Source of the DNA: Actinomycetota bacterium
Lineage (GTDB): Bacteria > Actinomycetota > Actinomycetes > Actinomycetales > Microbacteriaceae
Assembly: GCA_020161315.1 (NCBI GenBank)
Contig: JAIUOH010000027.1
Location: 1-42,238, forward strand
Length of the DNA stretch: 42,238 nt
Reading direction: 5' to 3'
A program made the translations under genes and the position numbers. Numbering within the stretch: the first letter of the stretch is position 1; each line of letters opens with the position of its first letter. The notes under the pieces were generated by a model that worked only from the letters and a program-made list of their open reading frames with translations, made no database searches and was not told the DNA's origin. This document shows positions 16,691 to 23,221 of the stretch, piece by piece.

Positions 16691-17563
16691 TTAGTAACGA
16701 TCAACAGTTGGCGGCGTGGGTGTCGCCAGCACCTTGCCAGCAGTGCTCTCCCATGCCTTCGCCCAGCTGCCGTCCTTGAACGACTTTTCGAGCGTGTCGT
16801 TGATGAAGTTGCGGAACTCGGTGTCGTCCTTCTTCAAGCCGATGCCGTAGGGCTCCTCGGTGAAGGGGTTGTCGACAACCTCAAACTCGCCGGGGTTCTG
16901 ATCTGCGAGACCCGCAAGAATCACGTTGTCGGTCGATGCCGCAACCACCTCGCCCTGACGCAGCGGCGTCAGGCAGTTCGAGTAGGTGTCGGTCTCAATG
17001 ACCTCAACGCCTGCGTCTTTCAGGTTCTGCGCCGAGGTCGAGCCGGTCACCGAGCAGACCTTCTTGCCTTTGACGTCGTCGATGCCCTTGATCTTCTCGG
17101 GGTTGCCCGAGAGCACGAGCAGGTCCTGGCCCGCAACGTAGTACGGGCCAGCGAACGAGACGACCTCTTTGCGCTTGTCGTTGATCGTGTAGGTCGCGAC
17201 AACAATGTCGACCTCGCCCTTCTCGATGAAGGGCTCGCGGTTTGCCGAGACTGCCTCGACCCACTCGATGTTCTCTGGCGCGATGCCGAGCTCTGCTGCG
17301 ATGAGCTTCGCGATCTCGACATCGAAGCCCTCTGGGTTGCCGTCGAGACCCATCAGGCCGAACAGCGGCTGGTCAAACTTCGTGCCGACCGTGATCTTGC
17401 CTGCGTCGTGCAGCTTGGCCATGGTGGTGCCGGCCTCGAAACTGACGTCTTCTTTCACCGGGGCCTCGTCCGTTGGAGCCGCGGTGCCGCTGCCTGAGCA
17501 GCCAACCAGCGCGAGTGCGCCGACCGCTGCAACTGTTGCCGCAAATTTGGTGAATCGCATCAT
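16691..17563 (-). CDS. gluB: Glutamate-type ABC transporter substrate-binding lipoprotein
   Basis: This 290-residue solute-binding protein has a lipoprotein signal peptide ending in LVGC, with the lipidated Cys at residue 22. The mature part is a family 3 periplasmic-type binding fold: the GKITVGTKFDQPLFG strand near residue 56, GFDVEIAKLIAAELG near 78-92, KGEVDIVVATYT near 112, and the second-lobe motif KGKKVCSVTGS near 164. It captures the amino acid outside the membrane and delivers it to GluCD. Two adjacent ATG codons are possible starts. It follows gluA after 86 bp that include two small hairpins. Confidence 0.93.
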   Translation of the reverse strand: MMRFTKFAATVAAVGALALVGCSGSGTAAPTDEAPVKEDVSFEAGTTMAKLHDAGKITVGTKFDQPLFGLMGLDGNPEGFDVEIAKLIAAELGIAPENIEWVEAVSANREPFIEKGEVDIVVATYTINDKRKEVVSFAGPYYVAGQDLLVLSGNPEKIKGIDDVKGKKVCSVTGSTSAQNLKDAGVEVIETDTYSNCLTPLRQGEVVAASTDNVILAGLADQNPGEFEVVDNPFTEEPYGIGLKKDDTEFRNFINDTLEKSFKDGSWAKAWESTAGKVLATPTPPTVDRY

Positions 17564-17649
17564 TTCCTGCTTCCTTAGTTGTGAAGCCGACTCTGTCGGC
17601 CCCGCTGTATTCCGCTTCGCGGTGTGTGAACGGGCGTTTGCCCGCTGGT

Positions 17650-18462
17650 CTAGTGCCCGAGAATCTTCGACAGAAAGTCCTTTGCCCTCGAGGTTTGAGG
17701 GTCGGTGAAGAACTGCTCGGGAGTTGCCTCTTCAACGATCTGCCCGTCTGCCATGAACAGAATGCGGTCGGCCGCTCGACGCGCGAACCCCATCTCGTGG
17801 GTCACGCTCACCATCGTCATGCCGTCGTTCGCGAGGCTGATCATGGTGTCGAGCACCTCGTTGATCATCTCTGGGTCAAGCGCCGAGGTCGGCTCATCGA
17901 GCAGAATCAGCTTCGGCTGCATGGCGAGCGAACGAGCAATCGCGGCGCGTTGCTGTTGGCCGCCCGAGAGCTGCGAGGGCAGTTTCTTTGCCTGGTTTGC
18001 GATGCCGACACGGTCGAGCAGCGCCATCGCACGCTCTTCTGCATCTTTCTTGTTCAGCCCGCGCACCTTCATGGGGCCGAGCGTGACGTTCTCAAGGATG
18101 GTCTTGTGCGCAAACAGGTTGAACGACTGAAACACCATGCCGACATCGGCACGCAAGCGCGCGAGATCTTTGCCCTCCTCTGGCAGCGCCACACCGTCGA
18201 TCGTGATCGTGCCTGAGTCGATGGTTTCGAGGCGATTGATCGCGCGGCACAGCGTCGACTTTCCTGAGCCTGACGGGCCGAGCACCACGACAACCTCGCC
18301 CCGGCCGACGGTCGTGTTGATGTCGTTCAGCACATGCAGGTCGCCGTAGTGCTTATTGACACCCGAGACGACGACTAGCGGGTCGCGATCAGTGCCGGGC
18401 ACTCGAATCGCAGTCGTGTTGCCCACGCGCTCAGTGGCGTGGTCTGCTGGCGATGCACTCAT
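17650..18462 (-). CDS. gluA: Glutamate-type ABC transporter ATP-binding protein
   Basis: This 270-residue ABC ATPase of the polar amino acid class has Walker A GPSGSGKST (Lys68), signature motif LSGGQQQRAAIARSLA near residue 165, Walker B LILLDEPTSALD, and the H-loop VTHEMGFA. It powers import through GluCD. An N-terminal extension of about 25 residues precedes the usual start of the domain; a later start is possible. It is the first gene of gluABCD. Its 200-bp upstream region carries three phased CTCAAG repeats that are also found before the response-regulator gene, which suggests control by that regulator. Confidence 0.94.
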   Translation of the reverse strand: MSASPADHATERVGNTTAIRVPGTDRDPLVVVSGVNKHYGDLHVLNDINTTVGRGEVVVVLGPSGSGKSTLCRAINRLETIDSGTITIDGVALPEEGKDLARLRADVGMVFQSFNLFAHKTILENVTLGPMKVRGLNKKDAEERAMALLDRVGIANQAKKLPSQLSGGQQQRAAIARSLAMQPKLILLDEPTSALDPEMINEVLDTMISLANDGMTMVSVTHEMGFARRAADRILFMADGQIVEEATPEQFFTDPQTSRAKDFLSKILGH

Positions 18463-18599
18463 ATTGGCTTCCTCAAGCTTCGTTGCCTCACGAAGAACGA
18501 GTTTCAGCTAGCTACGGAGCCGCCTGCGCCACATTCTTCGTTGAATAGTTCGGACGAGTTAGCTCAACGCTAGGTACACGCTCAGACAATCTCACGCCT

Positions 18600-18626
18600 C
18601 TTGAGGGTTTCTTGAGATTGCTTGAG
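18600..18626 (-). promoter_or_regulatory. Three phased CTCAAG repeats upstream of gluA (candidate operator)
   Basis: On the gene strand, CTCAAG occurs three times with spacings of 10 and 11 bp (plus-strand CTTGAG at 18600, 18611 and 18621), about 140 bp before gluA. One-turn phasing of direct repeats is typical of OmpR/PhoB-class regulator sites. The same element in the same orientation is at 21881-21897 upstream of the regulator gene. An inverted copy lies at 18472-18477, close to the gluA start. Confidence 0.6.
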
Positions 18627-18664
18627 GTTGCGAAAGAACGCCCGCGCGCATCAGCAACGTGGGA

Positions 18665-19654
18665 TCACCGCTTGGTCTCGACGTAGTAACTGATTGCCCC
18701 GGGGTGCAGCTCGATGGGGTCGGTGAAGATCGCCTGCCTGCGGTCGAGCAGAGCTGCCGCCGGCACTTGCTGCGCCAGCTCGGTGCGCGAGGCAAACAGG
18801 GTCTCGGTCACCGAACGCACCAACTCGGGCGAGGCACTCTCTGACACGACCAAATAGTTCGGCACCGTCATAGTCACGGTGGGCGTCTCCCAGCCGTACG
18901 ACCCGAGCGGAAACTCCGAGATGCGATACGCACCGCTGTGCGCGCTATTGAGCGCCTCGACGGTTTCGGGCCCAATAGAAAGCAACCGAATAGGGGTATC
19001 GGTCGAGAGCTTCGCAAGCCCGGGGGTTGGCACCCCGCCAACCCAGAAGAACCCGTCGATCTGCCCGGCACGCAGTGCCTCGATTGACGCGTCGGGCCCA
19101 AGCCCGACGTTGAGCACGGAGGCAGGGTCAACGTTCGCCGCCTCAAGCACGCGCATCGCGACAAGGTTCACGCCCGAGTTTTTGGCGCCCAGCGAGACGG
19201 TTCGGCCCACGAAATCGCCAAGATCCTCGATATCAGAATCTCGTCGCACCACCACGTGCACGTACTCGTCGTAGAGCCTCGCGATCGCCCGAATTGCGAG
19301 CGGTCGATCGAACGCACCGTTGCCCTCGACCGCGCTCGCGGCCGCGTCGCTCTGCGCAAAGCCGAGCAGCGCCTCGCCCGAGCCGATGCGCAGCAGATTA
19401 TCGACCGAACCGGCGGTTTCTGCCACCTCAAACTGTCGGTCGAGATCGCGCGAAAGCACCTGCGCAAGCTGGCTGCCGTACTGGTGATAGACCCCGGTTG
19501 TGCCGCCACCCGCGATCACTATCGGCTGCGTTCCGGCATCGTCAGGCGTGGGATCGCACGCACCAAGCCCCAGCGTCACCACGAGGGCAAGCAGCGCCGC
19601 GGCCGCTGGTCGAAGCGCGCGCTGCCGCAGGGGTGAGAGCTTCTTGACGGTCAC
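18665..19654 (-). CDS. TAXI-family solute-binding lipoprotein, orphan
   Basis: This is a 329-residue TAXI (TRAP-associated extracytoplasmic immunogenic) binding protein. The signal peptide ends LGAC, so Cys33 is probably lipidated. IVIAGGGTTGVYHQYG near residue 45 is the family's ligand-loop signature; AETAGSVDNLLRIGSGEALLGF and VGRTVSLGAKNSGVN are other conserved regions. TAXI proteins usually feed TRAP permeases for substrates such as glutamate or 2-oxoglutarate. No TRAP permease gene is in the window. Instead the gene overlaps the sensor kinase gene by 4 bp, and the ABC operon follows. A role as the extracytoplasmic sensing partner of the kinase is an inference. Confidence 0.92.
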   Translation of the reverse strand: MTVKKLSPLRQRALRPAAAALLALVVTLGLGACDPTPDDAGTQPIVIAGGGTTGVYHQYGSQLAQVLSRDLDRQFEVAETAGSVDNLLRIGSGEALLGFAQSDAAASAVEGNGAFDRPLAIRAIARLYDEYVHVVVRRDSDIEDLGDFVGRTVSLGAKNSGVNLVAMRVLEAANVDPASVLNVGLGPDASIEALRAGQIDGFFWVGGVPTPGLAKLSTDTPIRLLSIGPETVEALNSAHSGAYRISEFPLGSYGWETPTVTMTVPNYLVVSESASPELVRSVTETLFASRTELAQQVPAAALLDRRQAIFTDPIELHPGAISYYVETKR

Positions 19655-21024
19655 CGATCCACCGCCTTTGAAAACCGAAACGTCACGGTCAGGCCACCGC
19701 TCGGCGGTGCGGTCACGCGAAGCTGCCCACCGACTGAGGCGAGCAGGTCGCTCGCAATTGCCAGCCCAAGCCCAGAGCCTGACTTGTGCTCGCTGCCCTC
19801 GCCGCGCCAGAATCGCTCAGTTGCCCTCTCGAGGTCTTCAGCCGCGATGCCTGGGCCGTGATCACGCACCACAATCTCGCTGTATGCCTCGGCTTCCTCG
19901 GCGGAGACCTCAATTTTGCTGCCGGGAGGTGCGTATTTGAGTGCATTGTCAATCACAGCGTCGAACGCGCTCTCTACGATGATCGGGTCTGTCAGCATCG
20001 GCAGGCTTGGCGCGAGTGCAACCTCGAAACGCACGTGGTCTTGTGCTGCCACCCGCTCCCACGCCTCGACGCGACGGGCCACAAGCTCCGCGAGATCGAC
20101 TGCGGCGAGCGCGGAGTTGTTGCCGCTCCTTGCGAGCCCCAGCAACGCATCAAGAATCTGCGCCATCCGGCGACCCTCGTCGCGGGTGGCCTCGATATCG
20201 CCCTCCCATTCCTCACCGAGCCCGATCGCAAGCGACTCCACCCTGAGTAGCAGCGCATTGAGGGGGTTGCGCAGCTCGTGCGAGGCGGTGAGCGCAAACT
20301 CCTGCTGCCGCGACACGACGCGCTCTATCTCTTCGGCCATGCGGTTGAACAGAGCGATCATGCGCCGCAGCTCTGGCGGGCCTGTGTCGTCGGCGATCCT
20401 CGCCTCCATATGGCCTTGTTCAATCGCCTCCATCGCTTCATCGACGCGGCGCACCGGCTGCAGCACCCAGTTTGCAAGTCTGTTCACTACGAGCAGGCCG
20501 AGTGCAATCGCCAGCACTGAAGCCCCTGCGAGCAACACCCACTGGCGAGTGATGGTGTCTTTCGGCGCATCCATGCTTGTCGACAGCATTACGGCGCCGA
20601 TCACGTCTCCGTCGTTGAACACGGGTTCAACCATCACGGCCTCTGTGAATGACCAGGGCAGCATGGCCTGTGGTGTCTCGCCCCGGCGCCCCGAAAGCGC
20701 AAGCAACACTTTGTCAGTTGCGGCCTCATCGAGCACATTCGACTCGAGGCCGCGCGAGACCCAGGGTGTGCCCGACCTGTCAACGATCGCTACCCTCGCG
20801 CCGTACAGATCGTGGTATCGGGCTACCTCGCCCTCGATGACAGTGGCGTTGCCAGACCTGAGCGCCTGACGCGCACTCGTAACAAAGTAGCTGAGGTCGC
20901 CGAGCCGCTCGGCAAAGAATTCTTGCTGCACGCTGCGTGCGGCGCTCCACGCGTAGGCGCCGCCGAGCGCGAGCAGCACCCCCACGAGGGGCACGAGAAA
21001 GACGACGACCAGGCGCGTACGCAT
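19651..21024 (-). CDS. Sensor histidine kinase, TctE/QseC-like
   Basis: This is a 457-residue membrane kinase. The first membrane helix is at about 4-25, an extracytoplasmic sensor region of about 130 residues follows, and the second helix is near 160-180. A HAMP linker (VLQPVRRVDEAMEAIEQG) precedes the dimerisation helix with phospho-acceptor His249 (TASHELRNPLN). The ATPase domain has an N-box, DHGPGIAAEDL and GSGLGLAI. It phosphorylates the regulator encoded 4 bp upstream. The TAXI gene overlaps its 3' end, an order seen with Tct-type systems in which a binding protein signals to the kinase. The ligand is unknown; an organic acid or glutamate-like compound is the likely class. Confidence 0.93.
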   Translation of the reverse strand: MRTRLVVVFLVPLVGVLLALGGAYAWSAARSVQQEFFAERLGDLSYFVTSARQALRSGNATVIEGEVARYHDLYGARVAIVDRSGTPWVSRGLESNVLDEAATDKVLLALSGRRGETPQAMLPWSFTEAVMVEPVFNDGDVIGAVMLSTSMDAPKDTITRQWVLLAGASVLAIALGLLVVNRLANWVLQPVRRVDEAMEAIEQGHMEARIADDTGPPELRRMIALFNRMAEEIERVVSRQQEFALTASHELRNPLNALLLRVESLAIGLGEEWEGDIEATRDEGRRMAQILDALLGLARSGNNSALAAVDLAELVARRVEAWERVAAQDHVRFEVALAPSLPMLTDPIIVESAFDAVIDNALKYAPPGSKIEVSAEEAEAYSEIVVRDHGPGIAAEDLERATERFWRGEGSEHKSGSGLGLAIASDLLASVGGQLRVTAPPSGGLTVTFRFSKAVDR

Positions 21025-21028
21025 GGCC

Positions 21029-21694
21029 TCAAGATACCGCTATTCGATAGCCGACGCCGCGCACCGTTTCAATCAGCTCGGCGCGACCAGTCTTGCGCCT
21101 GATCGATCCAACGTGCACCTCAAGCGAGCGGCTAAACGCGTGCCACTCGGTGTTCCATACTTCTTGAATCAGGCGTTCTCTCGGCACCACGACCCCCGGG
21201 TAGCGGGCAAGCACCGCGACAATGTCGAACTCCTTGCGCGTCAGGTCAATAGGGGCACCCTCGACAGTAACCTGCCTCGCGACGAGATCAATCTGCACAC
21301 CCTGCGTCTCAAACTCGGGTTGTTGTTCAGCTGGAAGCGCTCTTGTACGCCTCGTCACCGCTTCGATGCGGGCGAGCAGCTCGCGCACGTCGTAGGGCTT
21401 CACCACAAAATCGTCGGCGCCCGCGCGAAGACCCTTGATTCGGTCTTGCACGTGACTTCTTGCGGTCGCAATGATGATCGGAACCCCGGTGTGTGCGCGT
21501 ATCCTGCGGCACAGATCGATCCCGTCAATATCGGGCAGCCCCAGATCAAGTAACACCACCTCGGTATCCGAGCCGAGTGACGCGAGAGCGGCCTCGCCGT
21601 TTGCGGCAACCTGAGTGGCGTATCCGTGCTTGCGAAGAAAAACGCTCAGCGCGGCTGAGACGCGGTCGTCGTCTTCGACAATCAGAATCTTCAT
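21029..21694 (-). CDS. OmpR/PhoB-family response regulator, TctD-like
   Basis: This 221-residue regulator has a receiver domain with acidic pocket EDDD at residues 7-10, phospho-acceptor Asp50 (LLDLGLPD), conserved Thr/Ala in IIATARS, and Lys of VKPYD near residue 100. A winged-helix domain follows (DLTRKEFDIVAVLARYPG, then a recognition region ending RRKTGRAELIETVRGVGYRI). It heads the regulator-kinase-TAXI operon. Two phased CTCAAG repeats about 190 bp upstream match those before gluA, which suggests autoregulation plus control of gluABCD. Confidence 0.94.
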   Translation of the reverse strand: MKILIVEDDDRVSAALSVFLRKHGYATQVAANGEAALASLGSDTEVVLLDLGLPDIDGIDLCRRIRAHTGVPIIIATARSHVQDRIKGLRAGADDFVVKPYDVRELLARIEAVTRRTRALPAEQQPEFETQGVQIDLVARQVTVEGAPIDLTRKEFDIVAVLARYPGVVVPRERLIQEVWNTEWHAFSRSLEVHVGSIRRKTGRAELIETVRGVGYRIAVS

Positions 21695-21880
21695 CGGAAC
21701 CTCCGCGCGCCCGCTCGGGGGGCCAGGTCTAACTTGCGGTGCGGCAGTGGCCTCACGGTATCAGATAGAGCTTCGGGCTCAACTTTGCCACGACACATGC
21801 GGCCGCCTCCTTCGCTCTCATACCTCTTCGTACGCTGATCCGATCTCAATCAACCGGCACGGCGGCCGCTGCGCAACGCG

Positions 21881-21897
21881 CTTGAGCAAGTCTTGAG
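21881..21897 (-). promoter_or_regulatory. Two phased CTCAAG repeats upstream of the response regulator
   Basis: On the minus strand CTCAAG occurs twice, 11 bp apart (plus-strand CTTGAG at 21881 and 21892). Motif, phasing and orientation match the triple repeat upstream of gluA at 18600-18626. This is probably an autoregulatory site of the OmpR-type regulator. Confidence 0.55.
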
Positions 21898-21919
21898 GGT
21901 GTGTGCGTGGTGGATAGAC

Positions 21920-21959
21920 GAAAGGAGCGGCCCCTCCATGGGAGGAGACCGCTCCTTTC
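21920..21959. terminator. Hairpin downstream of nusA
   Basis: An 11-bp perfect stem (21920-21930 with 21949-21959) encloses a smaller CTCC/GGAG stem around CCATGG. It lies about 170 bp after the nusA stop and before the regulator promoter region. TTTCGTC follows on the minus strand, a weak U-tract. It is probably the nusA terminator, isolating it from the two-component operon. Confidence 0.65.
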
Positions 21960-21977
21960 AGTTGCGAAACGAGCCAC

Positions 21978-22144
21978 GTCGCGCTTGTAAGCGCTCCGCC
22001 GGATGCGCAAAGACCGACATTCAGATTCAATCATTCATGATCTGCCGCGGTAGCTGAATGCCCTATTTCGAGACATTCGCTGTCGCGCCGGTAGGCGCTC
22101 CATCGAATGCGCAAAAATTGATATCCGACTCAATCATTCATGAT
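21978..22144. repeat. Imperfect 63-bp direct duplication spanning the nusA 3' end
   Basis: Copy A (21978-22041) and copy B (22082-22144) share GTCGCGC, GCGCTCC, ATGCGCAA and a fully identical 15-bp end (TCAATCATTCATGAT), which in copy B contains the nusA stop codon. The middle about 15 bp differ. Overall agreement is roughly two thirds by eye. It looks like a decayed duplication at a recombination junction. Confidence 0.7.
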
Positions 22145-22173
22145 TGAGTCGGGCTGGATATCAATTTTTGCGC
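22109..22173. repeat. Long inverted repeat formed by the nusA C-terminal codons
   Basis: An 18-bp arm (22109-22126) pairs perfectly with 22156-22173, and an adjacent 10-bp arm (22127-22136) pairs with 22141-22150; a 4-nt loop and a 5-nt bulge interrupt the otherwise perfect 28-bp stem. The right half is the end of the nusA coding sequence, the left half lies after the stop. The structure would form in nusA mRNA over its stop codon. Confidence 0.85.
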
Positions 22174-23125
22174 CCGTCAGCTTAGCGGCGAGGCGAGCGT
22201 TCTGGCCCTCCTTGCCGATCGCGAGCGAGAGCTGAAAATCAGGCACAAGTGCTCGAACCTGCTTGAGCTGCTCGTTGATCATGAACACGTCAGTCACCTT
22301 CGAAGGCGAGAGCGCGTTTGCCACAAAAGTGGGCAACACTGGCGAGTAGTCGACGATGTCGATCTTCTCTTCGCCCAGCTCGCTCATGACCGCTCGCACA
22401 CGACGGCCCATCTCGCCGATGCAAGTGCCCTTCGCGTTAATACCTGACTGGGTTGCACGCACAGCGACCTTAGTGCGGTGACCCGCCTCACGAGCGAGCG
22501 ATACGATCTCAACGATGCCAGCCGCCAGCTCGGGCACCTCAAGCTCAAAGAGGCGGCGCACGAGCCCCGGGTGCGTGCGCGACACAACGATCTGCGGCCC
22601 CTTCAGGCCCTTCGACACGCTGGTCACGTAGACGCGCAGGCGCGTACCGTGCTTGTAGTCCTCACCTGGAACCTGCTCCTCGGGAGGCATGATAGCTTCC
22701 AGGTCACCGAGACTCACGTGCACCATGCGCGGGTTTTGACCCTGCTGCACGATGCCAGAAACAATCTGGCCCTCTTTGTCTTTGAACTGACCGAGCACCT
22801 GGTCATCGCCGAGGTCGCGCAGGCGCTGGTTGATTACCTGCTTCGCGGCATTAGCGCCAATGCGGCCGAACTCTTCAGTGTCGGCGAGCGCCTCACCGAT
22901 CACTTCGCCGGCTTCGTTGAGCTCGGGAACGAGCACGCTGATGGCACCATTTTTGCGATCGAGGACCACGCGAACCTGGTCGTCGGAGGGCTCGGGGTGA
23001 CCAATGTTCACCTCGTGCTTAATGTACGCAGTGTGGATGGCCTGCTCAATGATGCTTGCGAGTTCTTCAAACGGAATCTCGCGCTCGCGCTCGAGTCCGC
23101 GCAGCATAGCGAGGTCAATCTTCAC
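22130..23125 (-). CDS. nusA: Transcription termination/antitermination factor NusA
   Basis: This 331-residue protein is the short actinobacterial form without the C-terminal acidic repeats of E. coli NusA. It has an N-terminal RNA polymerase-binding domain (MKIDLAMLRGLERER), an S1 domain (EGQIVSGIVQQGQNPRMVHV near residue 120), and two KH domains (GPQIVVSRTHPGLVRRLFE near 190; ALSPSKVTDVFM and SLAIGKEGQNARLAAKL near 300). It regulates pausing, termination and rRNA antitermination. The GTG start at 23125 has a strong AAGGAGG. The usual upstream rimP and downstream ylxR are both missing from their places. A small 7-bp hairpin (23151-23168) lies in the leader. Its stop lies in an inverted repeat. 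Confidence 0.96.
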   Translation of the reverse strand: MKIDLAMLRGLEREREIPFEELASIIEQAIHTAYIKHEVNIGHPEPSDDQVRVVLDRKNGAISVLVPELNEAGEVIGEALADTEEFGRIGANAAKQVINQRLRDLGDDQVLGQFKDKEGQIVSGIVQQGQNPRMVHVSLGDLEAIMPPEEQVPGEDYKHGTRLRVYVTSVSKGLKGPQIVVSRTHPGLVRRLFELEVPELAAGIVEIVSLAREAGHRTKVAVRATQSGINAKGTCIGEMGRRVRAVMSELGEEKIDIVDYSPVLPTFVANALSPSKVTDVFMINEQLKQVRALVPDFQLSLAIGKEGQNARLAAKLTGAKIDIQPDSIMND

Positions 23126-23221
23126 GGTGGGCCTCCTTATTCAGATGTCAGACCCGCGCCCGCGGGTCAGCTATCCAGAATACCTCACCTCGCGGCACAG
23201 GCGCTGATCTCGCACTTGCAA

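Larger units (their letters stand above)
21695..22129. other. 435-bp non-coding junction between nusA and the response-regulator operon
   Basis: No convincing gene is present. From right to left along the minus strand it holds: the outer arm of the nusA 3' inverted repeat (22109-22129), two imperfect copies of a 63-bp sequence, a terminator-like hairpin (21920-21959), two CTCAAG repeats (21881-21897), and an AT-richer stretch at about 21740-21870 likely to contain the promoter of the regulator gene. Two short frames (60-70 codons) that start at the duplicated ATGAATGATTG sequence have no family resemblance that I trust. Confidence 0.6.

Noticed and set aside
21818-22034. Short minus-strand frames starting in the duplicated ATGAATGATTG region
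   Set aside because: They run through a terminator-like hairpin and the operator repeats, and show no protein family; similarity between them is due to the DNA duplication.
21978-22173. CRISPR-like interpretation of the repeats after nusA
   Set aside because: There are only two imperfect copies, no regular spacers and no cas genes.
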